Origin: Halorubrum sp. 48-1-W
GTDB taxonomy: Archaea > Halobacteriota > Halobacteria > Halobacteriales > Haloferacaceae
DNA: 64,000 bases
Assembly (NCBI RefSeq): GCF_003287355.1
Contig: NZ_QMIM01000021.1
Location: 24,083-88,082 of the forward strand
Reading direction: 5' to 3'
In this document: piece by piece, positions 1-7,862 of the stretch
How positions within the stretch are numbered: position 1 is the first letter of the stretch
Layout: every line of letters starts with the position of its first letter
Translations under genes and position numbers: made by a program
Notes under the pieces: model-generated
Seen by the model: the letters and a program-made list of their open reading frames with translations, nothing else
What the model was told of the DNA's origin: nothing
Databases searched by the model: none

Positions 1-508
1 CGACATCGGCGAGGAGATGGACCTCACCCGACAGGTGATCCACTACCACTTCGACGGGAAGTACGACCTCATGTCCTCGTTCCTCGAGCACATCATCGAC
101 CAGTACGAGGGCAGCGTGGTCGTCGAACGCGACGCCGATCCCCGAACAGAGCTCCGCGCACGGATCGATCAGTGTCTGTTCGGGCCGGAGTTCGAGCAGT
201 TCGGCCACTGGGACCGGATGAAGGTGTACCACGAGCTGTACACGCAGGCGCAAAACGACGGGGTACACCGCGAGGTGTTCAACGACCACTACGATCGGAT
301 CCGCGGTAGCATCGTCGAGGTCGTCGAGGAAGGGATAGAGGAGGGCGTCTTCCGTGACGTCGACGCCGAACGGATGGGCCAACTCATCACCGACGTCATC
401 CACTCCGCCCGCGGCCGGCGCATCTCGCTCGGCCACGAGGACGCCCCCGAGGAGGCACGGAAGGCGATGAACGAGTTCGTCCTGGACTCGTTGGAGCGAA
501 CGGAGTAG
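1..508 (+). CDS. TetR/AcrR-family transcriptional regulator, 5' end outside window
   Basis: The reading frame is open from base 2 without a start, so the gene begins before the window. The first visible residues read DIGEEMDLTRQVIHYHFDGK, the recognition-helix half of a TetR helix-turn-helix (the YHF..K motif is diagnostic). The remaining 150 or so residues are the helical ligand-binding and dimerisation domain and end at a TAG codon. TetR proteins are usually repressors of a neighbouring transporter or enzyme operon. The regulated gene cannot be identified because the upstream side is missing. The family call is firm and the target is unknown. Confidence 0.85.
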   Translation, partial: DIGEEMDLTRQVIHYHFDGKYDLMSSFLEHIIDQYEGSVVVERDADPRTELRARIDQCLFGPEFEQFGHWDRMKVYHELYTQAQNDGVHREVFNDHYDRIRGSIVEVVEEGIEEGVFRDVDAERMGQLITDVIHSARGRRISLGHEDAPEEARKAMNEFVLDSLERTE

Positions 509-555
509 CGTGTAGCCGGAACCGATCGACTCCGCCTACCCGTCTCCGTCCCCGT

Positions 556-607
556 CTACTCGTCTTCGTCCCCGCCTCCACCTACTCGTCTTCGTCCCCG
601 CCTCCAC
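556..607. repeat. 26-bp perfect tandem duplication
   Basis: A 26-bp unit (ctactcgtcttcgtcc, then a C-rich tail) occurs at 556-581 and again at 582-607. A third, partial copy runs into the stop codon and last codons of the CoA-transferase gene. The sequence thus looks like the acidic 3' end of that gene (GAC/GAG codons on the minus strand) duplicated past its stop codon. Confidence 0.85.
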
Positions 608-1846
608 CTACTCGTCGTCGTCCTCACCGAAGACGCCGAGTTCCGCGAGGCGGTCGATCTCCGCCTCGGAGTAGCCTCGTTCGCGGAACACCTCGCGGTT
701 GTGTTCGCCGAGGAGCGGCGGCGGGAGTTCGAAGCCGCTGGCCGCGTTGCGGAACTTGAGCGGGTGCTCGATCACGGGGACGTCGCCGAGTTCCGGGTGT
801 TCGATCTCCGTGATCGTCCCGCGCGCGTCGATCTGGGGGCTGTTGAGGGCCTCCTCGACGCTGTACACCGGGCCGGCGGGGACCCCCGCGTCCTCGGCGA
901 TGACCTCGATCCACTCGTCCGTCGTCTTCTCGGCGAGGGTGGCTTCGATCTCCGCTTCCAGTTCGTCGAGGTGTTCGACGCGGTCGGCGTTCAGCTCGAA
1001 GCGGTCGTCTTCGGGAAGGTCAGGGCGGTCGAGCGCCTCGCAGAGTTCGCCCCAGAGCTTCTCGTTGAGGATACAGATGTTGATGAACCCGTCCTTCGTC
1101 TCGAACGTCTGGTACGGCGCGAGCACCGGGTCCTTCGTCCCCATCCGCTTCGTCTCCTCGCCCGCGAAGACCATCCCCGCCTGTTTGGTGAGCCACGGGA
1201 GCGCCGCCTCCAACATGCCGAGGTCGATGTACTCCCCCTCACCGGTCCGTTCGCGCCGGTAGAGCGCGGTCGTCGCGCCGAAAGCCGCCCACATCGCCGT
1301 GATGAGGTCCGTCATCGGGAGCCCGACCTTCACGGGTTGGCGACCCGCCTCGCCCGTGACGCTCATGATCCCGCTCATTCCCTGGATGAGGAGGTCGTAT
1401 CCCGAGCGCTCGCGCCACGGACCCGTCTGTCCGAACGCGGAGATCGCGAGGTAGATCAGGTCGTCGTTGTGCTCGACGAGCGTGTCGTAGTCGACGTCGA
1501 GCCGCTCCGCGGTTCCGGGACGGAAGTTCTGGATGAAGACGTCGGTCTCCTCGACGAGCTCGTACAGAGCGTCCTTGGCGTCGGGGTTCTTCAGGTCGAG
1601 TTCGAGGCTCTTCTTTCCGTAGCTCAACGTCCAGTAGTACGGCGACTCCCCCTTGATGAAGGGTGGACCGGAGTGTCTGACGGCGTCGCCGTACCCGGGC
1701 TGTTCGACCTTGACGACTTCCGCCCCCTGGTTCGCCAGCATCGCCGAACAGAAGCCACCGGTGACGAACGTCGAGAGGTCGAGCACCGTCACCCCCTCCA
1801 AGATCTTTCCACCGTCGGCTCCGACCTTCTCGTTGCCGTCAGTCAT
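608..1846 (-). CDS. Family III CoA-transferase (CaiB/BaiF)
   Basis: This 412-residue protein is the usual length for family III acyl-CoA transferases, which move CoA between carboxylic acids through mixed anhydride and thioester intermediates. The N-terminal Rossmann-type part reads LEGVTVLDLSTFVTGGFCSAMLANQ up to about residue 40, close to the family pattern, followed by GAEVVKVEQPGYGD. Asp180 in the GLPMTD segment fits the catalytic aspartate. FRPGTAERLD near residue 110 and the GEHNREV segment near the C terminus are also typical. The C terminus is acidic (GEDDDE). The substrate cannot be read from sequence. The gene runs away from oriC, so the 820-bp region upstream of it is shared with the origin. 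Confidence 0.9.
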   Translation of the reverse strand: MTDGNEKVGADGGKILEGVTVLDLSTFVTGGFCSAMLANQGAEVVKVEQPGYGDAVRHSGPPFIKGESPYYWTLSYGKKSLELDLKNPDAKDALYELVEETDVFIQNFRPGTAERLDVDYDTLVEHNDDLIYLAISAFGQTGPWRERSGYDLLIQGMSGIMSVTGEAGRQPVKVGLPMTDLITAMWAAFGATTALYRRERTGEGEYIDLGMLEAALPWLTKQAGMVFAGEETKRMGTKDPVLAPYQTFETKDGFINICILNEKLWGELCEALDRPDLPEDDRFELNADRVEHLDELEAEIEATLAEKTTDEWIEVIAEDAGVPAGPVYSVEEALNSPQIDARGTITEIEHPELGDVPVIEHPLKFRNAASGFELPPPLLGEHNREVFRERGYSEAEIDRLAELGVFGEDDDE

Positions 1847-1918
1847 GGAAACACCCGAAACGTGGTCGAAATACCCACGATCGGGGCTGTTCGTCGTCGG
1901 TTCGGTGATCGGGACCGC

Positions 1919-1962
1919 AGATCGACGTCGCGGTCACCGCGCAGATCGACGTCGCAGTCACC
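1919..1962. repeat. Imperfect tandem repeat (about 23 bp, two units)
   Basis: The unit cagatcgacgtcgcggtcac starts at 1919 and recurs from 1942 with one change (gcagtcacc). It lies between the CoA-transferase start codon and the oriC ORB cluster. It contains the palindrome gacgtc and could be a protein-binding site. Confidence 0.7.
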
Positions 1963-2045
1963 ATCAAGTAACCCGTGGATCCGTACCATGTGTAGTAGAT
2001 GGTTTGCTGACCGGATGGAAAAACTATCGCCCATCGCAGGATGAT

Positions 2046-2085
2046 CACAGGATGTCGATGTGTGTCACAGGATGTCGATGTGTGT
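2046..2085. repeat. 20-bp perfect tandem repeat near oriC
   Basis: Two adjacent copies of cacaggatgtcgatgtgtgt lie at 2046-2065 and 2066-2085, about 15 bp before the first ORB-like site. Their role is unknown. Confidence 0.85.
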
Positions 2086-2098
2086 AGCTCACCGTGGT

Positions 2099-2117
2099 CC
2101 CCACCCTTTCGAGTAAG
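2099..2117 (-). promoter_or_regulatory. Short ORB-like Orc1-binding site
   Basis: Read on the minus strand, this site is cttactcgaaagggtgggg. It shares the CTCGAAA core and the G-string with the full ORB next to it, in the same orientation, but lacks the 5' TCC arm. Confidence 0.65.
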
Positions 2118-2118
2118 C

Positions 2119-2146
2119 CCCCCACCCCTTCGTTTCGAGTGGAGAC
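2119..2146 (-). promoter_or_regulatory. ORB element (left, minus orientation)
   Basis: Read on the minus strand, it begins ctccactcgaaacgaagggg and continues into a G-string. This matches the haloarchaeal origin recognition box, a TCCAC-x-x-GAAA-x-x-AAGGGGTGGGG pattern. The G-string points away from the AT-rich segment. The pattern is recalled from known haloarchaeal origins. Confidence 0.85.
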
Positions 2147-2190
2147 GGGAGGAGAGGTGGGTTGGTCGTTCCGAAGTCGCTCGCGGAGAG

Positions 2191-2306
2191 ATATATACGG
2201 GTAGAAATACGTTCAAACAATACAAACTCTAATGAATTTTTATTTGAAGGATTGTCGAGGGTACTGTTATACGTTATATGTGATAAATCTACCTATCCCA
2301 AAAAAG
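2191..2306. other. AT-rich duplex-unwinding element of oriC
   Basis: This stretch includes atatatacgg, aatgaatttttatttg, gttatacgttatatg and a run of six A residues. It is strikingly AT-rich against about 65-70% GC around it and sits between the inverted ORBs. Its composition and position fit the site where the origin first melts. Confidence 0.8.
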
Positions 2307-2336
2307 CGTCTCTACCACCCCCACCCCGTGATACCA

Positions 2337-2370
2337 GTTCCACCCGAAATGAAGGGGTGGGGGGGTCCAC
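2337..2370 (+). promoter_or_regulatory. ORB element (right, plus orientation)
   Basis: The plus strand reads gttccacccgaaatgaaggg followed by a G-run with TGGGGGGG. It is the mirror partner of the left ORB, with its G-string pointing away from the AT-rich element, as expected for paired Orc1 loading sites. Confidence 0.85.
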
Positions 2371-2640
2371 GGAGTGTGTACCACGTTCGCCTCCGGATAG
2401 TACCGAATTAATAACATATTAGTGTGCGTATATCCGATACTGCCGGGTTGGACCGCCGATCCGGGCCACCTAACTGAACGGTCGAGTCGATCTCCGCGAT
2501 ATCTAGTTCGGAGAGGAACACTTTTGTAGCACGTCTTCATCTGGTTCGACTGCATCAATTGGACACACTCGCACGCCGAAGCGCCCTCTGATCGGGCCAT
2601 CTCGGACGTATTCGGCATCTCTCTACTCGTGCGGGTGCGG

Positions 2641-2663
2641 TCTCCACCTGAAATACAAGGGTA
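2641..2663 (+). promoter_or_regulatory. Degenerate ORB-like site abutting the orc1 start
   Basis: The sequence tctccacctgaaatacaagg matches the two full ORBs at about 15 of 21 positions, including the TCCAC and GAAA cores and the terminal G-run. It ends 4 nt before the orc1 ATG and could serve autoregulation. This is inferred from similarity only. Confidence 0.45.
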
Positions 2664-2667
2664 CAAA

Positions 2668-4425
2668 ATGGACAACGGGGAACACACGTCACACACGACC
2701 GATTCAGGGAACGAGGCCGAACCGGAAGACGACGGACCGGATTCGGATGGAGTTGACGGTACCGGCAACGCGGATTCCGATCCGACTCTCACTGACACTA
2801 CTAACACTACTGACACCACTGACACTGATACCACCGACACCACCGACACTACCGACGATACGATCACCTCCGTTCAGAATTCTGACGGGGGTCTCGGCGG
2901 AGTTGACACCGACGATATCGACCCCAACGGAACTGGCCTCAACGGGAGTGAAACCGGGCGAGACGACGAGTTCGATGCCGGGAGTCGCGACCGATCCTCG
3001 ACCGACGTCGATCTGGACGGCGTCGTCCTCGACGACGACGACAACCAGGGCCTGTTCGACGATCTCCTCTCGGGTGAACCGATCTTCGAGAACAAGGAAG
3101 TCCTCCGTCCCTCGTACACTCCTCACGAGCTACCGCACCGAAACGACCAGATCAACCGGATGGCGACCATTCTCGTCTCGGCGCTCCGTGGGGAGACGCC
3201 ATCGAACATCCTCATCTACGGGAAGACGGGGACCGGCAAGACCGCCTCCGCGAAGTTCGTCTCCCAGGAGCTCGAGTCGACTTCCCAGAAGTACGACGTT
3301 CCCTGCGAGGTCGAGTACATCAACTGCGAGGTGACGGACACCCAGTATCGAGTGCTCGCACAGCTCGCGAACACCTTCATCGAGAAGAACCAACGGATCA
3401 TCTCCGACCGGCTCGACCGATACCGCGAACTCGAATCGGCGGCCACCGACGACCCGACCGCGCTCGAATCGACCGAGTTCTCCACTCGGGAAGCGCTCCG
3501 ATCCCGGATCGATCGTTTGGACGCGGACGCCGAAGGGATGGAGGAGGTGCCGATGACCGGGTGGCCGACGGACCGCGTGTACACGACTTTCTTCGACGCG
3601 GTCGACTACCACGAGCGCGTGGTCGTCATCATGCTCGACGAGATCGACAAGCTCGTCGAGAAGAGCGGCGACGACACGCTGTATAACCTCTCGCGGATGA
3701 ACTCCGAGCTCGACAACTCCCGCATCTCGATCATGGGGATCTCGAACGACCTGAAGTTCACCGACTTCCTCGATCCCCGGGTCAAATCCAGTCTCGGCGA
3801 GGAGGAGATCGTCTTCCCGCCGTACGACGCGAACCAGCTCCGGGACATCCTCCAACACCGCGCCGACATCGCGTTCAAAGGGGACGCGCTCACCGACGAC
3901 GTGATCCCGTTGTGTGCGGCCTTCGCTGCCCAGGAACACGGGGACGCGCGTCGCGCGCTCGACCTCCTCCGAACCGCGGGCGAGCTCGCGGAGCGCTCGC
4001 AAGCCGAGATCGTCGCCGAGAAACACGTCCGGCAGGCCCAGGACAAGATCGAACTCGACCGCGTCGTGGAGGTGGTCCGAACGCTCCCGACCCAGAGCAA
4101 GATCGTCCTCTTCGCCGTGATCCTCCTCGAGAAGAACGGCGTCCACAACATCAACACCGGCGAGGTGTTCAACATCTACAAGCGCCTCTGCGAGGAGATC
4201 GACGCCGACGTGCTCACCCAGCGCCGCGTTACCGACCTCATCAGCGAGCTCGACATGCTCGGGATCGTCAACGCGGTCGTCGTCTCGAAGGGACGTTACG
4301 GCCGAACGAAGGAGATGGGGTTGTCGGTTCCGGTCGAGGAGACCGAGGCGGTCCTCCTGTCGGACTCGCGGCTCGGCGACATCGAGAACGCACAACCGTT
4401 CGTTCAGGCTCGATTCGACAACTGA
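2668..4425 (+). CDS. orc1: Orc1/Cdc6 origin-recognition and replication initiator protein
   Basis: This AAA+ ATPase binds ORB sites and loads the MCM helicase. The ATG at 2668 gives 585 residues. An upstream GTG at 2629 would add 13 residues but overlaps an ORB-like site, so ATG is preferred. Residues 1 to about 115 are acidic and low in complexity, with runs of Thr-Asp repeats near residues 44-65. Walker A (GKTGTGKTAS) is near residue 185, Walker B (VVIMLDEIDKL) near 317, and a sensor-like GISNDLKF follows. The C-terminal 130 residues form the winged-helix ORB-binding domain. The protein is longer than the usual 400 or so residues because of the acidic N terminus. Its place next to the ORB and AT-rich cluster indicates that it serves this origin. 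Confidence 0.95.
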   Translation: MDNGEHTSHTTDSGNEAEPEDDGPDSDGVDGTGNADSDPTLTDTTNTTDTTDTDTTDTTDTTDDTITSVQNSDGGLGGVDTDDIDPNGTGLNGSETGRDDEFDAGSRDRSSTDVDLDGVVLDDDDNQGLFDDLLSGEPIFENKEVLRPSYTPHELPHRNDQINRMATILVSALRGETPSNILIYGKTGTGKTASAKFVSQELESTSQKYDVPCEVEYINCEVTDTQYRVLAQLANTFIEKNQRIISDRLDRYRELESAATDDPTALESTEFSTREALRSRIDRLDADAEGMEEVPMTGWPTDRVYTTFFDAVDYHERVVVIMLDEIDKLVEKSGDDTLYNLSRMNSELDNSRISIMGISNDLKFTDFLDPRVKSSLGEEEIVFPPYDANQLRDILQHRADIAFKGDALTDDVIPLCAAFAAQEHGDARRALDLLRTAGELAERSQAEIVAEKHVRQAQDKIELDRVVEVVRTLPTQSKIVLFAVILLEKNGVHNINTGEVFNIYKRLCEEIDADVLTQRRVTDLISELDMLGIVNAVVVSKGRYGRTKEMGLSVPVEETEAVLLSDSRLGDIENAQPFVQARFDN

Positions 4426-4458
4426 GGGGACTTTGCGACTTTCACAACCGAGAAAACC

Positions 4459-5466
4459 TCACACAGCGACGGCGGACCCTGACCCTTCCACCGACGTTCG
4501 AACCCCGCCGGTTTCGGTTCCGTGAACCCCGTCCCTTTCGGGGATTCCTTCGATCCCGGTGTCGGTCGTCGACGACACCACGACGGTCCCGAGCACGTCG
4601 CTCACCTCCGCCTGCCCGGTCGTTATCAGCCGGACGTACCCGAGGTACGGCACCCGAACCCTGGCGACGCCGGTCACCCATTCGGCGGCCACGGGCTCGG
4701 CGAGCCCGTTCGCCTGGTCGTACTGGCGGTTGTTGTCGCCGAGGGTGACGAACCCGGCGTGTGGTGCGGGACAGTTCCGGAGCTCCGCACAGTCGTCGGC
4801 GTTGTGGTACCGATCGTCGGCCCGGTCGTACCAGTTCTCGCCCTCCTCGACGTGAAACATCGCGCGGTGGATGATCGGCGACGCCTGCCTCCCGGGGGGT
4901 TGATAGATCACGACCGAACCGTAGTCGCCGAACGTTCGGTAGCCGCTTTCCTCACCCACCTCGTGGGTCACGACTCCGAGGTCGTTGTCCCCGACGTCAG
5001 GCGCGAGCCGTCCGGGTTCGGTGACGAACACCAGGTCGCCGGTCTTCATGTTGGGCTCCATGCTCGCCGATTCGACCGCGACCATCGGCGGCCAGACGCC
5101 GCTGACCGCGAACAGGATCAACCCGATCAAGAGTACGATCGCGACGCTGGAGAGCATCTCCCGGAGCCACATGAGCGGCCCCTCCATGTCGTGACGGAAC
5201 CGGTAGAGCAGGCCCGGATCCCTCTCACCGCTTCTCGTGTTCACCGTTCGAATGTCGGCGTCCGGATCCTCGCCGCCCATCTCCGTTTTGACTCCGCCGT
5301 CATCGGTCGTTTCGACTCCGCCGTCATCGGCCGGATAGTCGGTGTCCGAATCGATGCCGGTCTCGGTGTCCGAATCGATGCCGGTCTCGGTATCGGCACC
5401 GCTATCGGCCGGATCGTCGACGGGCGAGTCGTTCCCGCTCGTCGCCGGCCGATCTTCGGGGTCCAT
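4459..5466 (-). CDS. Signal peptidase I, archaeal Sec11 (S26) type
   Basis: This membrane protease cleaves Sec signal peptides on the outer face of the membrane. The 335-residue protein has an acidic N-terminal extension of about 90 residues with duplicated TETGIDSD and TTDDGGV units, then a transmembrane helix at about 104-124. Catalytic Ser135 lies in ESASMEPNM. His200 (PIIHRAMFHV) replaces the bacterial lysine, as in the ER and archaeal subfamily. The TLGDNN motif with Asp244/Asp250 completes the triad region. A Ser/Thr/Gly-rich tail follows. The gene converges with orc1 with a 33-bp gap. Confidence 0.92.
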   Translation of the reverse strand: MDPEDRPATSGNDSPVDDPADSGADTETGIDSDTETGIDSDTDYPADDGGVETTDDGGVKTEMGGEDPDADIRTVNTRSGERDPGLLYRFRHDMEGPLMWLREMLSSVAIVLLIGLILFAVSGVWPPMVAVESASMEPNMKTGDLVFVTEPGRLAPDVGDNDLGVVTHEVGEESGYRTFGDYGSVVIYQPPGRQASPIIHRAMFHVEEGENWYDRADDRYHNADDCAELRNCPAPHAGFVTLGDNNRQYDQANGLAEPVAAEWVTGVARVRVPYLGYVRLITTGQAEVSDVLGTVVVSSTTDTGIEGIPERDGVHGTETGGVRTSVEGSGSAVAV

Positions 5467-5704
5467 CGTGCCGGATTTGGCGGCTTTCGGTGATAAGTTT
5501 CCGGGTCCCGTCCGACGAGGCCCCCGGGGCAGGGCCTGCTTTCAAGCGTCCAGTCTCAGACGCCTCGTTTCAATTGATCCGGCGGATCCGGCCAGACCGT
5601 GACAGTTCGACTGCGCCGTCGATCGGGATCGACGGAAAAAACTCGATCGGATCGTCGTCTCTCGGTCCCGGACTCCGGTCGCTGTCGACTCAGTCGTCGT
5701 CGAC

Positions 5705-5998
5705 TCAGTCGTCGTCGACGATCACTTCGACGGGGCCGGCGTCGGCGCTCTCGTCGTCGTCCGATCCGGTTCCGGGCGTTTCCGAACCCTTCTGTTGCCA
5801 GTAGAGCCCGCCCGCGACCGCGAGAACGACCCACGAACGCCAGTTCGCGAGGTTCAGCGTGTAGCCGATCCCGAACGGCTTCTCGACTAACATTCCCTTC
5901 TCCGGTTGCCAGTACGACGAGAGGAGCCGACCGAGGCTCGGTCGATCGAAGTTGTACGGGATCCCGAGGATCTCTCCCGACGACGGTTTGTCTCCCAT
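5705..5998 (-). CDS. DUF5808-family small membrane protein
   Basis: This is a conserved haloarchaeal protein of unknown function, 97 residues from the ATG at 5998. The conserved core reads YNFDRPSLGRLLSSYWQP, then KPFGIGYTLNLANWRSW and one predicted membrane segment (WVVLAVAGGLYW), ending in an acidic tail. An ATG at 6022 is possible. However, the TATA-like ATTTTTATG on the minus strand covers that codon and is correctly placed about 25 nt before 5998, and GAGGT precedes 5998. DUF5809 and DUF5810 genes lie 6-7 kb away. Confidence 0.8.
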   Translation of the reverse strand: MGDKPSSGEILGIPYNFDRPSLGRLLSSYWQPEKGMLVEKPFGIGYTLNLANWRSWVVLAVAGGLYWQQKGSETPGTGSDDDESADAGPVEVIVDDD

Positions 5999-6047
5999 AC
6001 CCGTACCTCGCGCGCCGGACATAAAAATCGTGTCGACGACGACCCGC

Positions 6048-7850
6048 TCAGCGATACCGGCCCCGACCCCGTACCTCGCGGAGCCGATCCAGGACCGCTG
6101 TCGCTCCTTCCTCCCGATATCCGTCCTCGAACGCGTCGATGAGCCGATCGGGATCCGTCGCCGTCGCGGTCACCGACCCCTCGAACACGTGGAGGTCCAT
6201 CGCGTGGTCCTCGACGTGTCCGGTGTGATACCCCAGACCGAAGTCGATGAGGTACGTCGGATCGCGAGCGCCCCCGGAATCGGATTCCCCATGCCCGATC
6301 CTGACGTTTCGTGTCGTGGGGTCGCCGTGAACGAACCCCGCATCGTGGATTCGCGCGAGGTGTCGACCCACGGACCGGACCGCTCGTCCCGTCCGATCCG
6401 CTCGTCCCGTCCGATCCGCTCGTCCCGTCCGATCCGCTCGCTCTCCGTTGTCCCCACTGAGAGCCCTCGCCAGGTCACGTTCCCCGACGTACTGGAGGGT
6501 CAGCGTTGCCTCCGGAACGTCGACGTCGTACACGAGCGGCGTCGGGACCCCCGCCCGCCGTGCCTCGCTCGTCAACCGAGCTTCGGCGACCGTCCGATCC
6601 CGCCGAAGCGAGCGGTCCAACGCCGGATGTCGGTACCCCTTCGGGATCCGACGCTTCCGAACGATCGGCCCGTCGACGTCGTCAGTACCGTCGGCGTCGT
6701 CGGCACCCTCGGAGTCGTCGACGCCGTCGGCGGCCACGACCTCCACGACCGCCTCGGCTCCCCGACGGTCGCGGTCGTCGTCGTTCTCCGGATCGCCCCC
6801 GCGTTCGGTCCCGAGCCGGGCGACGGACGGCTCGTCGTCCCGCCACGTCACCGGCACCTGATCCGGCCGAAAGTTCGGATCGATACGTGACTCGCGGATC
6901 TCGAGCGTGTCGCCCGCTGTAGCCATCTTCGCGCCGAGCACCGCGATCATCCCGGCGTTGTCGCGGAGGTACCGCGGCTCGGGCGCGTGAAACGCCGCAT
7001 CGCGGGCTGTACACATCTCCGCGAGCATCTCGCGGAGCCGGTCGTTCTGACCGACGCCCCCACCCAACACGAGTTCGTCCGCCCCCGTCAACGAGAGCGC
7101 CCGCTCGGAGACCTCCGTGAGCATGGCGAAGACGTGCTCTTGAAGCGAAAAGCAGACCTCCTCGACCGGCTCGCCGGCGTCGTACGCGTCGTTCGCGGCC
7201 GAGCTGATCCCCGAAAAGGAGAAGTCCATCCCCTTGACGACGTACGGAAGTTCGAGGAGTTCGACCGCGTCGGACCCTCCCTCCGCCCCCGAGACCTCCG
7301 CGGCGGCGGCTTCGACCTTCGGCCCGCCGGGATGGCTCCACCCGACGTGCCGGGTGAACTTGTCGATCGCGTTGCCGACGCCGGCGTCCATGGTCTCGCC
7401 GAGGACGCGGTACCGCCCGTCGTGGTAGCCGAGCAGGTGGGCGTTCGCGCCCGAGGCGTTCAGACACACCGGGTTCGAGAAGCCGGATTCGTGGCGGCCG
7501 ATCTCGAGGTGGGCGACCATGTGGTTGACGCCGACGAGGGGGACGTCGAGCCCGCCCGCCAGCGAGCGCGCCGCGGTCCCGACCGTCCGGAGACACGGGC
7601 CGAGCCCGGGTCCGCGGGAGAAGGCGACGGCGTCGATCGCGTCCGGGCCGTACGTCGCCTCGGCGGCGTCGAGCACCGTCGCGACCACCTCCGGGATGGC
7701 CTCCGACATGTGCTCCGCGGCCTCGCGCGGGTGAATACCGCCGCTATCGGGTTCGTAGGGATCGGATTCGATACGCGTCGAGCCTGTCTCGGTGTCGTGG
7801 AGGGCGGCGCTCGCACACCACGCCGTTCCTTCGAGACCGAGAACTCGCAT
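6048..7850 (-). CDS. Kae1-Bud32 fusion, KEOPS complex t6A tRNA-modification protein
   Basis: The KEOPS complex makes N6-threonylcarbamoyladenosine at position 37 of ANN-decoding tRNAs. The 600-residue protein joins two enzymes. The N-terminal ASKHA-fold Kae1 (TsaD-like, about residues 1-330) has metal-ligand histidines in HMVAHLEIGRH (His110, His114). The C-terminal Bud32 atypical kinase (from about residue 395) has HGDPTTRN near 510 and the metal-binding Asp in LIDFGLG near 536. The acidic linker contains VVEVVAADGVDDSEGADD, and a hexapeptide repeat sits inside the kinase part. This fusion is known in many euryarchaea. The gene starts 12 nt after rps24e, so they are probably co-transcribed. 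Confidence 0.95.
   Translation of the reverse strand: MRVLGLEGTAWCASAALHDTETGSTRIESDPYEPDSGGIHPREAAEHMSEAIPEVVATVLDAAEATYGPDAIDAVAFSRGPGLGPCLRTVGTAARSLAGGLDVPLVGVNHMVAHLEIGRHESGFSNPVCLNASGANAHLLGYHDGRYRVLGETMDAGVGNAIDKFTRHVGWSHPGGPKVEAAAAEVSGAEGGSDAVELLELPYVVKGMDFSFSGISSAANDAYDAGEPVEEVCFSLQEHVFAMLTEVSERALSLTGADELVLGGGVGQNDRLREMLAEMCTARDAAFHAPEPRYLRDNAGMIAVLGAKMATAGDTLEIRESRIDPNFRPDQVPVTWRDDEPSVARLGTERGGDPENDDDRDRRGAEAVVEVVAADGVDDSEGADDADGTDDVDGPIVRKRRIPKGYRHPALDRSLRRDRTVAEARLTSEARRAGVPTPLVYDVDVPEATLTLQYVGERDLARALSGDNGERADRTGRADRTGRADRTGRAVRSVGRHLARIHDAGFVHGDPTTRNVRIGHGESDSGGARDPTYLIDFGLGYHTGHVEDHAMDLHVFEGSVTATATDPDRLIDAFEDGYREEGATAVLDRLREVRGRGRYR
6380..6433. repeat. 18-bp triple tandem repeat inside the Bud32 domain
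   Basis: Three copies of ccgctcgtcccgtccgat follow each other and encode RADRTG three times in frame. They lie between the kinase N-lobe and the HGD catalytic loop, so the expansion lengthens a surface loop. Confidence 0.9.
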
Positions 7851-7862
7851 TCGGTCGCCGTC

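Larger units (their letters stand above)
1847..2667. other. Chromosomal replication origin region (oriC)
   Basis: This non-coding stretch lies directly upstream of orc1/cdc6. It has an AT-rich segment (about 2191-2306) in an otherwise very GC-rich genome, bracketed by long ORB motifs in opposite orientation (2119-2146 minus, 2337-2370 plus), with a shorter ORB-like site at 2099-2117. This layout of an Orc1 gene, inverted ORBs and a central duplex-unwinding element is the known design of haloarchaeal origins. Two short tandem repeats lie on the CoA-transferase side. Six-frame translations through this region look like shadows rather than genes. Confidence 0.9.

Noticed and set aside
2289..2867. 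Long minus-strand frame across oriC and the orc1 N terminus
   Set aside because: Its product is Val/Ser-rich because it is the complement of Thr-Asp repeat codons, and it crosses the AT-rich origin. It is a shadow of orc1.
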